NCBI RefSeq assembly: GCF_046630445.1 | Contig: NC_092341.1 | Location: forward strand, 30,518,001-30,582,000 | Source: Rutidosis leptorrhynchoides | Taxonomy: Eukaryota > Streptophyta > Magnoliopsida > Asterales > Asteraceae | Direction of reading: 5' to 3' | DNA length: 64,000 bases | Shown: positions 10,096 to 22,687 of the stretch, one piece after another | Layout of the letters: each line of letters begins with the position of its first letter | Position numbering within the stretch: position 1 is the first letter of the stretch | The notes under the pieces: model-generated | Seen by the model: the letters and a program-made list of their open reading frames with translations, nothing else | Databases searched by the model: none | Told to the model about the DNA's origin: nothing | Made by a program: the position numbers and the translations under genes

Positions 10096-13000
10096 ATCAA
10101 CACCTACCGCAGCCCAAATCGAGGAGATGATTACCGAAAGGGTAGCCGCAACCATTGCGGAAATGCAACCCCAAGCTCCACCGCCACTGCCACCGGTTAT
10201 TCAACCCATTCGTAATGGGTGCACGTACAAAGAGTTTCAGAGCTGCAAACCTCACAACTTCAGTGGAACAGAGGGACCAGTTGGTCTCACTAGATGGTTC
10301 GAGAAGTTAGAATCTGTGTTTCGGGTTAGTAACTGTTCAGAGGAGAATAAAACCAAGTTTGCTTCATGCACGCTGTCTGATGGCGCGCTAACGTGGTGGA
10401 ACACGTTGGCTCAAGCAAAAGGTATTGATGAGGAGTTTGCTACTTCATGGGAGGAGTTCAAGGGGGCCCTGATTGAGGAATATTGCCCTAGGACCGAGAT
10501 CCAGAAGATGGAGATGGAATTTATGCAGTTAAAGGCTGTTGGGAACGACCTTGATGGTTACAATAGGATATTTTTGGAATTAGCCCTGATGTGTCCGACA
10601 ATGGTTACACCGGAGTTTAAACGAATGGAAAGGTACTTCTGGGGACTTCCTAAGAGCATTAAGGGAGCGTTACCTCGTCCAAGCCACCAAATGTCCCGGA
10701 AGCGATGCGCATGACGCATACTTTAATGAATCAAATCATCATCGATGAACCAGAGAAGGCTAAGTCTGAAGTGGGTAGTGGTGAGAAACACAAATGGGAT
10801 AACAACAGGGGAAGGACCTATGATCAAAACCAGGCTAAACGACATGAGGGTTTCAGAGGAAACAACAACGGTGGAAACCCCAATCCGAACACCAACTCAA
10901 ACCCGAACTACAAAGGAGCCTTACCACAATGCAAGAGGTGCTACAAGCACCATACTGGATATTGTAATGTTGTTTGCGAAAAGTGCCAATGGACTGGACA
11001 TATCGGTAAAGACTGCAAGGTCACCACTTTGAATGGGAAGCCGAACACCAATGGGCCGAAAAAGTGCTACGAATGCGGACAGACGGGCCATTTCAAAAAT
11101 GTGTGCACCAATAAAAGAAAAGACGGCTGACCACCCCGTGGTAGAGCTTTCAACGTTAATGCAAGGGATGCACGCGAGAATCCCGACTTAGTGACAGGTA
11201 TATTCACTATCAACAATTTATTAGCTTCTGTCCTATTTGATACTTGTGCCGATAGAAGTTATGTATGTAGACACTTTTGCGATAAGATTAATTGGTCGTT
11301 AGTCCCTTTAAAAGAAAGTATGCTTGTCGAGGTCGCCAATGGAAAACTTGAGAAAGGTGACCATATTAGTCGAGGAGCTATTATCAACATAGTTGGTGTG
11401 GATTTCAAGATTGACTTGATACCTATCAAATTGGGAAGTTTTGATGTGATCGTCGGCATGGATTGGTTGACCAAGATAAAGGCTGACATTATCTGTGGAG
11501 ATAAAGCTCTACGTATACCACAAGGTGATGGTGAACCCCTGACTATTTACGGAGAGAGATGTACCTCGAAGCTGAACCTCATTAGTTGCATGAAAGCGCA
11601 AAAGATTATGAAGAAGGGACGTCTTGCTGTCCTAGCGCATGTGAAAACGATAGAAACCGAGGTGAAGAGTGTGAACGACGTTCGAATTGTGAACGAATTT
11701 TCCGATGTCTTCCCTGAAGAATTGCCTGGATTACTGCCGCCGAGAGCAGTAGAGTTTCAGATTGATTTAGTGCCAGGAGCAGCACCTGTAGCTCGCGCAC
11801 CTTATAGACTCACACCTTCCGAGATGCAAGAATTACAGAGTCAACTACAAGAGCTGTTAGACTCTGGATTTATCCAACCAAGTTTCTCGCCTTGGGTCGC
11901 ACCTGTGTTGTTTGTGAAGAAGAAGGATGGATCCTTCCGTATGTGTATCGACTACCGTGAACTCAACAAATTGACGATCAAGAATCGGTATCCTCTTCCT
12001 CGCATTGACGATCTTTTTTATCAACTTCAAGGATCGAGCGTTTACTCCAAGATCGATTTGCGATCCGGTTATCACCAGTTGAGGGTGAAGGAAAGTGATG
12101 TGATGAAGACTGCATTCAGAACTCGTTATGGTCATTATGAGTTTCTCGTGATGCCATTCGGATTAACTAACGCACCTGCCGTGTTTGTGGACCTTATGAA
12201 TCGTGTCTGCAAGCCATACCTGGATAAGTTTGTTATCGTCTTCATAGATGATTTCCTCATCTACTCTAAGATCGAAGAAGAGCATGAGCAACATCTTCGA
12301 TTAGTGCTTGAACTCTTGAGACAAGAGCAGCTTTATGCGAAATTTTCCAAGTGTGAATTTTGGTTGAAGGAAGTCCAGTTTCTGGGTCATGTTGTGAGCG
12401 AACAGGGTATCAAAGTTGACCCCGCCAAGATTGAAGCTATCAGAAAGTGGGAAACTCCCACTACTCCAACTCACATTCGCCAATTCCTAGGTCACGCCGG
12501 TTATTATCGAAGGTTTATTGAATGTTTCTGTCTGATTGCGCGTCCTTTAACCGCGCTGACTCATAAAGGGAAGAAGTTCATTTGGGAACCCGCACACGAA
12601 TCAGCATTCCAAACTTTGAAGAAGAAGTTAACCACCGCACCTATCTTATCACTTCCTGAAGGCAGTGACAATTTTGTTGTTTATTGGGATGCATCGAAAA
12701 GTGGTTTTGGTTGTGTACTGATGCAACGATCAAAGGTTATTTCCTATGCCTCCCGACAATTAAAAATTCACGAGCTGAACTACACTACTCACGATCTCGA
12801 ACTTGGAGCCGTTGTCTTTGCGCTCAAATTGTGGAGACACTATTTGTATGGAACTAAGAGCACTATTTTCACCGATCACAAGAGTCTCCAGCACATCTTC
12901 GATCAGAAGCAACTGAATATGAGACAGCATCGATGGATCGAGACGCTAAATGACTATGATTGTGAACTTCGTTATCACCCTGGCAAAGCCAATGTTGTAG

Positions 13001-14557
13001 CTGACGCCTTAAGCCGAAAGGAGAGGAAGGCACCTCTTCGTGTTAAGGATCTGAACATCACCATCCATTCGAATCTCAACAGTCAGATCATAGTAGCCCA
13101 AGATGAGGCTCTCAAAGAGGAGAATATATCTCACGAACATTTGAACATACTTGTCTCTCGATTCGAGGTTAGGGAGTCTGGACTCCGATGTTATGCCGGA
13201 AGAATTTGGGTACCTCTTTATGGAGATCTACGGAACCTTATACTTAATGAAGCACACAAATCGAGATATTCGATTCACCCCGGAGCGGGAAAGATGTACC
13301 ACGATCTTAAGGAACAGTATTGGTGGCCGAATCTTAAGAAAGACGTTGCAACTTATGTTGGTAAGTGTTTGACTTGTTCGAAAGTTAAGGTCGAACATCA
13401 AAGACCTTCTGGGTTACTTCTGCAACCGGAAATCCCACAATGGAAGTGGGAAAGGATCACAATGGATTTCATCACCAAGCTACTAAAGACGGTGGGCAGA
13501 TACGATACCATCTGGGTTATCGTTGACCGTCTTACCAAATCTGCACACTTCTTGGCTATGAAGAAAACGGATACGATGTAGAGACTTGCTCAATTATACA
13601 TCAAAGAGGTTGTATCTCGTCATGGTGTACCCATATCGATCATCTCAGATCGCGATCCCCGTTTTGCTTTTAGATTTTGGCGTTCTTTACAAGAAGCCAT
13701 GGGAACTCGTCTCGACATGAGTACTGCATATCATCCACAGACCGACGGACAAAGTGAACGCACGATTCAGACTTTGGAGGACATGTTGCGTGCATGTGTT
13801 ATTGATTTCGAAAAGGCCTGGGAAAGGCATTTGTCGTTAGCCGAATTTTCTTACAACAACAGTTATCACTCTAGCATTAATGCCGCACCTTTTGAAGCGT
13901 TGTATGGCCGCAAGTGCCAATCTCCTATTTGTTGGGCCGAAGTAGGCGAAAAGAAAATCACCGGACCCGAGGTAGTACACGAAACAACGGAGAAGATTGC
14001 TCAGATTCAAGCGAGACTCAAGACTGCCCGCGATCGTCAAAAGAGTTATGTCGATCTTAAACGTAAAGACTTTGAATTCAACGTGGGCGACCGTGTAATG
14101 TTGAAGGTAGCACCTTGGAAAGATGTGATCCGTTTTGGAAAACGTGGAAAGTTAAACCCACGATACATTGGTCCTTTTGAAATCTTGGAACGTGTTGGAC
14201 CCGTTGCTTACCGTTTGGATCTACCAGCAATTGAGCTTAGTTCATCCTACCTTCCGCGTGTCAAACTTGAAGAAGTGTCTTACTGCACCCGAACTTATCA
14301 TACTACTGGAAGAACTTACGATTGACGACAAACTCCACTTCGTGGAAGAACCTTTTGAGATTATGGACTGTGAGGTCAAAACTTTGAAACGCAACAAGAT
14401 TCCGATCATCCGAGTACGATGGAATGCCAAACGAGGACCTGAGTTTACTTGGGAGCGAGAGGATCAAATGATGCGGAAGTATCCTCACCTTTTCCCGACT
14501 CCTCCATCACCTTCAGCTTAAAATTTTGGGACGAAATTTTCTTTAACAGGTGGGTAA

Positions 14558-17431
14558 TATAACGACCGTGGATTTTCCAACATTTATTTATTAATAATTA
14601 TTATTAATAATACTTGTGATTTAACGAATGTATGTTATTACATTTACTTGTTACCATGATTGATCATACTTGACTTTAAATGCCCGAAACGTCTTTGAGA
14701 CATACGTACATTACACGAATAATATTTTCAGATATTATTTACATTCATGATTAAGTTTTATTAATCATTTTGATTAACTAAGGTTATTAGTTAATTACTT
14801 GGGCTTTAAATTGGATTAACTTGAGAATTAGAAGCCCACCCTACTTCTTTAATGGACTTGTTAGCCCACTCTACTTAACTAAATGTATTATCTAGCCCAA
14901 CACATGCAAGTATCACTTACAAACTTAACTAAATTGATTAAAGACTTATGGAATCTAGTTACACATCTACTTCCCATGCACATACACCTAATATCCATCT
15001 TTTTAAGCCTTTACATGCTAGTGACTAGTGAATAATCTCCCTCCCCCTCTTGCTTGTTGAACCGTCGGCCTCCAAGGGGTTTAAGGGAGTTCAAATCATT
15101 TTTTTATCACTTGTTACTTACATACTTCACTAGTTCCATTTCACTTTACACACACACATCAAACTTACTTCTTTTCTCTCCTTTTTCTCTCAAAGATTGT
15201 AAGTAACTTGAACAACTTTCTTCTCTTCTTTTCCTCCCTAAAAACCGAACCAAACATCTCATACATCATCATCTTTTGTTCTTTGTTGTTGTTTAATTCT
15301 TTGTAGTTGTTAGTTGTTGTTATTTACTTACTAATTACTAAGAATCAAACTCTTTAGTTTGATTCTTCATATCAACTTGTTCATACAAGACATACAAGAA
15401 CATAAACTTTCTAGTTTATGTTCTACACCAAATGTTTTAAAAGATTAAAGTCATGTGTTGTAAAATCATACTTGTAATTCATGTTGTAAACTTAAAAGTT
15501 TACATTCTTAAAGATCAAGCTTTGGCTTGAATCTTTAAAGTATGAACAACCATGACTTGTTACTTGTATATTTAGTTTATTTCTTCATTTCTTGCATCTT
15601 TAAATTTGTGATTTATGTTGTTCTTGGTCAAATGTTACTAGTTAACTTTGATCTCATTTTTTTCTTGAACAAAAGTTAACTTTAAAGGTTCAAGAACATG
15701 GAAGTGTAACTCTTTAGTTATAACTTCATACACTTGTGTTAGATTTAACTTAATAACTTTAGATCTAGACTTTTGGGTCTTGGATCTTCAAGATCTAACT
15801 AAGAACAATGTTCTACATCTTACAATCTTGATTAGTTAGTTTACTTTCAAGTTTGTAGTTCAATATTACTTTTATAGTTCATGATGTGTTAAATCTAAGA
15901 CTTTGATGTAACTTTGGTTCATCAAACTACATACAACACTTAATTGAGTTGTGCTACTTGTCTTAGATTTACACTGGGGTTATGATGGTCAACACTTGGT
16001 AAAGATGATGTAAACACATCAACGAGTTGTACACTTGAAGCTATATGCATCAAGGATGAGAACCGTGATAAGCATCGAGTACCAAGAAACCCCGGAACCT
16101 ACTGTTTTACTGTTTCTGTGTCTGACCCATACAACCTGGGCTACTTTAAAGATGATTTTAAGATAGATCTGTTCAAGTAGATAACTTTTCATTTAGGACT
16201 CGTCTTAATCCGAGTTACGGTTTAGGATTTATGGCCCTCCGATCGTCACTATGTCCTTTTAACGTTGTGCTGAAAATTCTGACCTACTCGCACTTAGACC
16301 GTCGCCACGGTCAAACGAAGACGAGTTTGCTTCTGGAATTTTTACCACAACTAAAGAACTCATATGTGGAGCCATGGCCACTTGTCTCACCTTATTTCAG
16401 TAGGTTTAGAGTACATGGTGACTGACCGAAGTCAGCCTTTGTTTTAAACTTCTTTCATGAACGAAACTTACTTTACACCTTTTGTTTGATGATGAATGAT
16501 GATGACCTTTAAGACCTAATTTACATACATTTAAACATATTGGGATGATTTACTGACTTAGTACTATTTAACTTAGGTTGAGGACTTTCCGGACCTACGT
16601 ACTTGCTTATTTCCCGACTCGACTTTACCACTACTTTACCACTGTGAGTTATAGCATCCCTTTTTACTTTAACTATTTTGGGAACTGAGAATACATGCGC
16701 ATTTTACGTTTTACATACTAGGAACGAGTACTTAAACTTATATATGTGTGGGTTATACAACGGCATAAACATTCCCTTTAGCTCGGTAACGTTTAGTCAT
16801 TGGTTTTTGAACCGGTGAACGCGAATCTTAGATATGGATCCATAGGGTTTGACATCCCCACTCGGGCTAGTCGCGCTAGCATTTAACGAGTGTTTAATAC
16901 TTCGTAAACATACGCACTTTCCAAGTGTACTTTCAGGGGGTATAAACGTTAAGTTAGTTACCAAGTGTCCACGGTTAAACATATACTTTATCATACTGTT
17001 TTGAAACGCTCTTTGTAGCACTGAGATCTCGTGGCCTACCTTACATACTGGTACACTTAAACTATAGCTCACCGACCTTTGTGTTGACATTTTTAAGCAT
17101 GTTTTTCTCAGGTGCTTAATGTTGCTTCCGCTGTATACTAGTCTTGTTGTAGACACCCGCTGCTCTAGAGTTATCACCGCATGAACTGTTTATCTTGCAT
17201 TCATAACTTTAATACTTTTGAACTATGATTTGTAACGACCTAAGGGTCACGTACTATTATCTTTGCTTCCGTTCCTAGAAGCATACTTTTGATGTAAAAC
17301 ATTTGACGTTAGTTATGACGTCACCTTTTATCTTGAATGCAAACTTGTTTTGAAATAGCATATAGTGTTTGACCTTGTAATGATCCTGTTGTTGATGATT
17401 CGTACAAGATGGTTTTGTACGGGGCATCACA
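14558..17431 (+). repeat. El1 3' LTR
   Basis: Full-length copy of 2874 bases following CTTTAACAGGTGGGTAA, the likely polypurine region. It ends GGGGCATCACA. Its start reads TATAACGACC where related copies have TGTAACGACC. It aligns with the 5' LTR throughout and carries the same hairpin cluster from 15340. Confidence 0.93.
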
Positions 17432-17785
17432 GAACAGGTGCATCATCAGGGTCCTCCTCGTCGGAGTCATCATCACTAGAGTCGTCTGTGGATGAGTCGT
17501 CGGATGATGAATCGTCGAAAACAGCTGGAGATGGCGGCGCTCGGTGACCGGTAGTCATGATCCGGTATCTGAAAGGTGGGATCGGTATGACACGTCCATC
17601 AGGAAGGCGTCGGCACCAATGGTTATGCTCATTACGGAACGGAATGTCCCCGTATTCCCCGGGAATCACAACACCACCAGAGCGGGGCTGTGGCTCCGAG
17701 GGTCTTGGGGCAAGTAGAGCTGGAATCTCCGGGGGGTCCTGGACTCCGTCTGAGGTAACCACTGGGGCAGGCGTACGGCTGCTGG
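17432..17785 (-). mobile_element. El3 fragment: inverted leader ORF piece
   Basis: The minus strand reads VQDPPEIP, IPFRNEHNHWCRR, IPPFRYR and DSSSDDSSTDDSSDDDSDEE, closely matching the El1 leader ORF. It lies between the end of El1 and the start of El2, so it is what remains visible of El3's ORF between two later insertions. Its last five bases (GCTGG, 17781-17785) are the El2 target duplication. Confidence 0.9.
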
Positions 17786-20700
17786 TGTAGTGACCCGAAC
17801 TTTTCCATGTTTATATATATTAATTGAGATTGATATTTACATGATTAAATGTTTCCAACATGTTAAGCAATCAAACTTGTTAAGACTTGATTAATTGAAA
17901 TATGTTTCATATAGACAATTGACCACCCAAGTTGACCGGTGATTCACGAACGTTAAAACTTGTAAAAACTATATGATGACATATATATGGATATATATAT
18001 ATATAGTTAACATGATACTATGATAAGTAAACATATCATTAAGTATATTAACAATGAACTACATATGTAAAAACAAGACCACTAACTTAATGATTTTTAA
18101 ACGAAACATATATGTAACGATTATCGTTGTAAAGACATTTAATGTATATATATCATATTAATAGATATTCATACATGATAATATCATGATAATATACTAA
18201 TTTAAAATCTCATTTGATATTATAAACATTGGGTTAACAACATTTAACAAGATCGTTAACCTAAAGGTTTCAAAACAACACTTACATGTAACGACTAACG
18301 ACGACTTAACGACTCAGTTAAAATGTATATACATGTAGTATTTTAATATGTATTTTTTACACTTTTGAAAGACTTCAATAAACTTATCAAAATACTTCTA
18401 CTTAACAAAAATGCTTACAATTACATCCTCGTTCAGTTTCATCAACAATTCTACTCGTATACACCCGTATTCGTACTCGTACAATACACAGCTTTTAGAT
18501 GTATGTACTATTGGTATATACACTCCAATGATCAGCTCTTAGCAGCCCATTTGAGTCACCTAACACATGTTGGAACCATCATTTGGCAACTAGCATGAAA
18601 TATCTCATAAAATTACAAAAATTTGAGTAATCATTCATGACTTATTTACATGAAAACAAAATTACATATCCTTTATATCTAATCCATAAACCAACGACCA
18701 AAAACACCTACAAACACTTCCATTCTTCAATTTTATTCATCTAATTGATCTCTCTCAAGTTCTATCTTCAAGTTCTAAGTGTTCTTCATATATTCTACAA
18801 GTTCTAGTTACATAAAATCAAGAATACTTTCAAGTTTGCTAGCTCACTTCCAATCTTGTAAGGTGATCATCCAACCTCAAGAAATCTTTGTTTCTTACAG
18901 TAGGTTATCATTCTAATACAAGGTAATAATCATATTCAAACTTTGGTTCAATTTCTATAACTATAACAATCTTATTTCAAGTGATGATCTTAATTGAACT
19001 TGTTTTCGTGTCATGATTCTGCTTCAAGAACTTCGAGCCATCCAAGGATCCATTGAAGCTAGATCCATTTTTCTCTTTTCCAGTAGGTTTATCCAAGGAA
19101 CTTAAGGTAGTAATGATGTTTATAACATCATTCGATTCATACATATAAAGCTATCTTATTCGAAGGTTTACACTTGTAATCACTAGAACATAGTTTAGTT
19201 AATTCTAAACTTGTTCGCAAACAAAAGTTAATCCTTCTAACTTGACTTTTAAAATCAACTAAACACATGTTCTATATCTATATGATATGCTAACTTAATG
19301 ATTTAAAACCTGGAAACACGAAAAATACCGTAAAACCGAATTTACGCCGTCGTAGTAACACCGCGGGCTGTTTTGGGTTAGTTAATTAAAAACTATGATA
19401 AACTTTGATTTAAAAGTTGTTATTCTGAGAAAATGATTTTTATTATGAACATGAAACTATATCCAAAAATTATGGTTAAACTCAAAGTGGAAGTATGTTT
19501 TCTAAAATGGTCATCTAGACGTCGTTCTTTCGACTGAAATGACTACCTTTACAAAAACGACTTGTAACTTATTTTTCCGACTATAAACCTATACTTTTTC
19601 TGTTTAGAATCATAAAATAGAGTTCAATATGAAACCATAGCAATTTGATTCACTCAAAACGGATTTAAAATGAAGAAGTTATGGGTAAAACAAGATTGGA
19701 TAATTTTTCTCATTTTAGCTACGTGAAAATTGGTAACAAATCTATTCCAACCATAACTTAATCAACTTGTATTGTATATTATGTAATCTTGAGATACCAT
19801 AGACACGTATACAATGTTTCGACCTATCATGTCGACACATCTATATATATTTCGGAACAACCATAGACACTCTATATGTGAATGTTGGAGTTAGCTATAC
19901 AGGGTTGAGGTTGATTCCAAAATATATATAGTTTGAGTTGTGATCAATACTGAGATACGTATACACTGGGTCGTGGATTGATTCAAGATAATATTTATCG
20001 ATTTATTTCTGTACATCTAACTGTGGACAACTAGTTGTAGGTTACTAACGAGGACAGCTGACTTAATAAACTTAAAACATCAAAATATATTAAAAGTGTT
20101 GTAAATATATTTTGAACATACTTTGATATATATGTATATATTGTTATAGGTTCGTGAATCAACCAGTGGCCAAGTCTTACTTCTCGACGAAGTAAAAATA
20201 TGTGAAAGTGAGTTATAGTCCCACTTTTAAAATCTAATATTTTTGGGATGAGAATACATGCAGGTTTTATAAATGATTTACAAAATAGACACAAGTACGT
20301 GAAACTACATTCTATGGTTGAATTATCGAAATCGAATATGCCCATTTTTATTAAGTCTGGTAATCTAAGAATTAGGGAACAGACACCCTAATTGACGCGA
20401 ATCCTAAAGATAGATCTATTGGGCCTAACAAACCCCATCCAAAGTACCGGATGCTTTAGTACTTCGAAATTTATATCATATCCGAAGGGTGTCCCGGAAT
20501 GATGGGGATATTCTTATATATGCATCTTGTTAATGTCGGTTACCAGGTGTTCACCATATGAATGATTTTTATCTCTATGTATGGGATGTGTATTGAAATA
20601 TGAAATCTTGTGGTCTATTATTATGATTTGATATATATAGGTTAAACCTATAACTCACCAACATTTTTGTTGACGTTTTAAGCATGTTTATTCTCAGGTG

Positions 20701-21040
20701 ATTATTAAGAGCTTCCGCTGTCGTATACTTAAATAAGGACGAGATTTGAAGTCCATGCTTGTATGATATTGTGTAAAAACTGCATTCAAGAAACTTATTT
20801 TGTTGTAACATATTTGTATTGTAAACCATTATGTAATGGTCGTGTGTAAACAGGATATTTTAGATTATCATTATTTGATAATCTACGTAAAGCTTTTTAA
20901 ACCTTTATTGATGAAATAAAGGTTATGGTTTGTTTTAAAATGAATGCAGTCTTTGAAAAACGTCTCATATAGAGGTCAAAACCTCGCAACGAAATCAATT
21001 AATATGGAACGTTTTTAATCAATAAGAACGGGACATTTCA
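17786..21040 (+). repeat. El2 5' LTR
   Basis: 3255 bases, TG...CA ends. AT-rich with no coding potential; the short ORFs on either strand recur in the 3' LTR only because the LTRs are copies. It contains the conserved core near 20651-20720 that ends TTCTCAG/GTG. Confidence 0.96.
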
Positions 21041-21042
21041 GT

Positions 21043-21054
21043 TGGTATCCGAGC
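21043..21054 (+). promoter_or_regulatory. El2 primer binding site
   Basis: TGGTATCCGAGC lies two bases after the 5' LTR and differs by one base from the canonical TGGTATCAGAGC. Confidence 0.85.
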
Positions 21055-21249
21055 GTTGGTCTTAGAGAACCAGAATTTTGCATTAGTGTGTCTTATCGAG
21101 TTTGTTAGGATGCATTAGTGAGTCTGGACTTCGACCGTGTTTACTTGAAAAATGATTGCTTAACAAATTTTGTTGGAAACTATATATTTTTAACATGTGA
21201 ATATTATGTGATACATTAATCTCTTAACGCGTTTGATATTATGTGATAG

Positions 21250-21864
21250 ATGTCTACCTCTAGAAAATGTCCCATTGACTCACCTAATAATAATGAAGAG
21301 TCAAATATAAATTGGAATGATTCGTGGACTGATTCACAAGTTCCCGAAGAGGAACCGGAAGAAGAGTCGGAACCGGAAGAAGAATCGGAACCGGAAGAAG
21401 AATCGGAACCGGATGAAGAAATAGAACCGGTGGGGGAAATAATAAAACGGTTAAGTAAAAGAAAATCCTCAACCAACCGACCAAGGTTAATTATGGTCAA
21501 TGGTGTTTCCGCCAAGGAAGCAAAATATTGGGAGGATTACCAATTCTCCGATGAATCGGATTCCGACGAGAATTCCGATGATGTTATAGAAATTACCCCA
21601 ACTGAATTTAAAAAGGCAAAAGAAAATAATAAGGGAAAGGGCATAAAAATAGAGAAATCTAATTCCAACCCCGATGAACTTTATATGTATCGTCAACCCC
21701 CGAAGTCCTTAAGTTGTAACAATGACCCGGTAACCTCTAAACCACCAGGTTTTTCTAAACCAATGTGGAAAACGACGGCTCGTATTAGGGGAACATCATA
21801 TATCCCTAGAAACTTGGCAAAACGAACCAAAACCGAAGAAGAAGAAACAAGCGAGTCGGAATAA
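21250..21864 (+). CDS. El2 leader ORF 1, highly acidic protein, function unknown
   Basis: Intact 204-codon frame. Residues about 35-60 are a Glu/Pro/Ser repeat (units like EEESEPEEESEP). Basic/Ser segments follow (RLSKRKSS), a second acidic patch (DESDSDENSDD), a Lys-rich stretch and a Glu-rich end. There is no known domain; it could be nuclear by its basic patches. It does not match El1's leader ORF in sequence, yet it has the same position and a similarly acidic, disordered character. GATAG directly precedes the ATG. The Glu/Pro repeat makes most of the protein look disordered, so a chromatin- or histone-binding role is only a guess. Confidence 0.7.
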   Translation: MSTSRKCPIDSPNNNEESNINWNDSWTDSQVPEEEPEEESEPEEESEPEEESEPDEEIEPVGEIIKRLSKRKSSTNRPRLIMVNGVSAKEAKYWEDYQFSDESDSDENSDDVIEITPTEFKKAKENNKGKGIKIEKSNSNPDELYMYRQPPKSLSCNNDPVTSKPPGFSKPMWKTTARIRGTSYIPRNLAKRTKTEEEETSESE

Positions 21865-22003
21865 GATAGTTGTATTCGTGTGGTGTAATATATGTAATAT
21901 AGTGTGCTTATGCTTTATGATATATGTAAAAATTGCTTGTATTAATAAGTATTTTTTTTTTATGAATCTAACTCTTGTCTATTTTACAGTATAAAAACAC
22001 AAA

Positions 22004-22687
22004 ATGGATAGACAACCCAATATTTTAAGAGACCTACCCGGAGACATGATTGATGAAATCTTGTCTAGAGTCGGTCAGAATTCTTCGGCACAACTATTTA
22101 AGGCGAGATCAGTTTTTAAGACATTCGAAGAACGTTCCAAGAATGCCTTGGTTTATAAAAGGCTTTCGTTCGAAAGATGGGGGATATCACATTGGGAAAT
22201 CCATAAGTTACGATGTGTTTACTTTGACGCATATATTGCGGGGAACCCAAATGCTATTTTACGCAATGGGTTAAGAAATTATTTTGACTCAATATATCCG
22301 AATATTGGACTTCGTGATTTAGAAAAAGCGGCTAACATACAACATAAAGAAGCATGTTATGCTTACGGATTAGTAATGTTCGCTTCTCACCAAAGTGAGA
22401 ACAAGAACATCGGGCTACAACTATTAAACAAAACGTTCCCACAAGTGACGGAGTCAGTAATTGGGGTAAGAAATGAGGTTTTTAGATTGTTACGGGACTG
22501 TTGGACATTACGTAACCCTCGTCCCTTTGACGACGTTACAACACGCTGTCTTATCAACGGCCATAACGGTTATGTTCCACAAGACCAAGGATGGGAAGTA
22601 ATCCTAGTAAAACCAGAATGCATGACTTGTTTCTGGACGTATGAATTACGTGTCTTTATTGCCTTTGCTGAACGACTTGTGTACTAG
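22004..22687 (+). CDS. El2 leader ORF 2: F-box protein (At1g67623/At2g35280-like), captured host gene
   Basis: Intact 227-codon frame. Residues 7-45 form an F-box (ILRDLPGDMIDEILSRVG...): this domain binds SKP1 in SCF ubiquitin ligases. Residues about 75-155 carry the pattern of the plant At1g67623/At2g35280-like family: AGNPNAILRNGLRNYF, then LEKAANIQHKEACYAYGLVM, a Sel1-like repeat. A C-terminal Cys-containing part follows (PECMTCFW). This family assignment is from memory of the pattern. It is neither a known retroelement protein nor like the F-box/LRR genes at 36-56 kb. It lies between the acidic ORF and gag in the same strand, with TTGTCTATTTTACAG 14 bases before the ATG. It may target host silencing or replication factors for degradation, which is inference. 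Confidence 0.8.
   Translation: MDRQPNILRDLPGDMIDEILSRVGQNSSAQLFKARSVFKTFEERSKNALVYKRLSFERWGISHWEIHKLRCVYFDAYIAGNPNAILRNGLRNYFDSIYPNIGLRDLEKAANIQHKEACYAYGLVMFASHQSENKNIGLQLLNKTFPQVTESVIGVRNEVFRLLRDCWTLRNPRPFDDVTTRCLINGHNGYVPQDQGWEVILVKPECMTCFWTYELRVFIAFAERLVY

Larger units (their letters stand above)
4081..14521 (+). pseudogene. El1 gag-pol region (fossil, interrupted by Tat element)
   Basis: Approximate parts: gag start at 4081 and main gag about 10100-10700; zinc knuckles about 10930-11130 (CYECGQTGHFKNVC); protease near 11240 ([10 protein letters not shown]); reverse transcriptase about 11770-12430 ([10 protein letters not shown]); RNase H about 12660-13010; integrase about 13180-14100, with an HHCC finger ending CLTCSKVK; chromodomain-like end about 14340-14515 ([10 protein letters not shown]). 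The proteins would form the virus-like particle, copy the RNA and integrate the cDNA; the chromodomain is thought to steer integration to heterochromatin. The region is broken in several places, besides the insertion of the Tat element. Confidence 0.9.
1..17431 (+). mobile_element. El1: Ty3/gypsy chromovirus (Tekay-like), 5' LTR cut by window edge
   Basis: Long LTR retrotransposon with direct LTRs (1-2574 and 14558-17431), a tRNA-Met type primer site, a leader ORF, gag with zinc knuckles, protease, reverse transcriptase, RNase H, integrase and a C-terminal chromodomain-like segment. The order PR-RT-RH-INT marks Ty3/gypsy; the chromodomain and the RT motifs place it among chromoviruses, most like Tekay/Del. 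It is broken, with a handful of breaks, and a Tat-type element (4106-10095) sits within the first codons of gag. The LTRs differ by about 3% by eye, so roughly one million years at common plant rates. Its 3' end abuts the inverted El3 leader ORF directly, so El1 inserted into El3. Confidence 0.93.

Noticed and set aside
17427-17762. Independent acidic gene on the minus strand
   Set aside because: It is the El3 leader ORF piece between two insertions, not a separate gene.
18365-18598. 77-codon ORF in the El2 LTR, repeated at 28225
   Set aside because: LTR sequence copied at both ends; no coding signature.
21216-21515. Ser/Gly-repeat minus-strand ORF
   Set aside because: Complement of the Glu/Pro repeat in the El2 acidic ORF.
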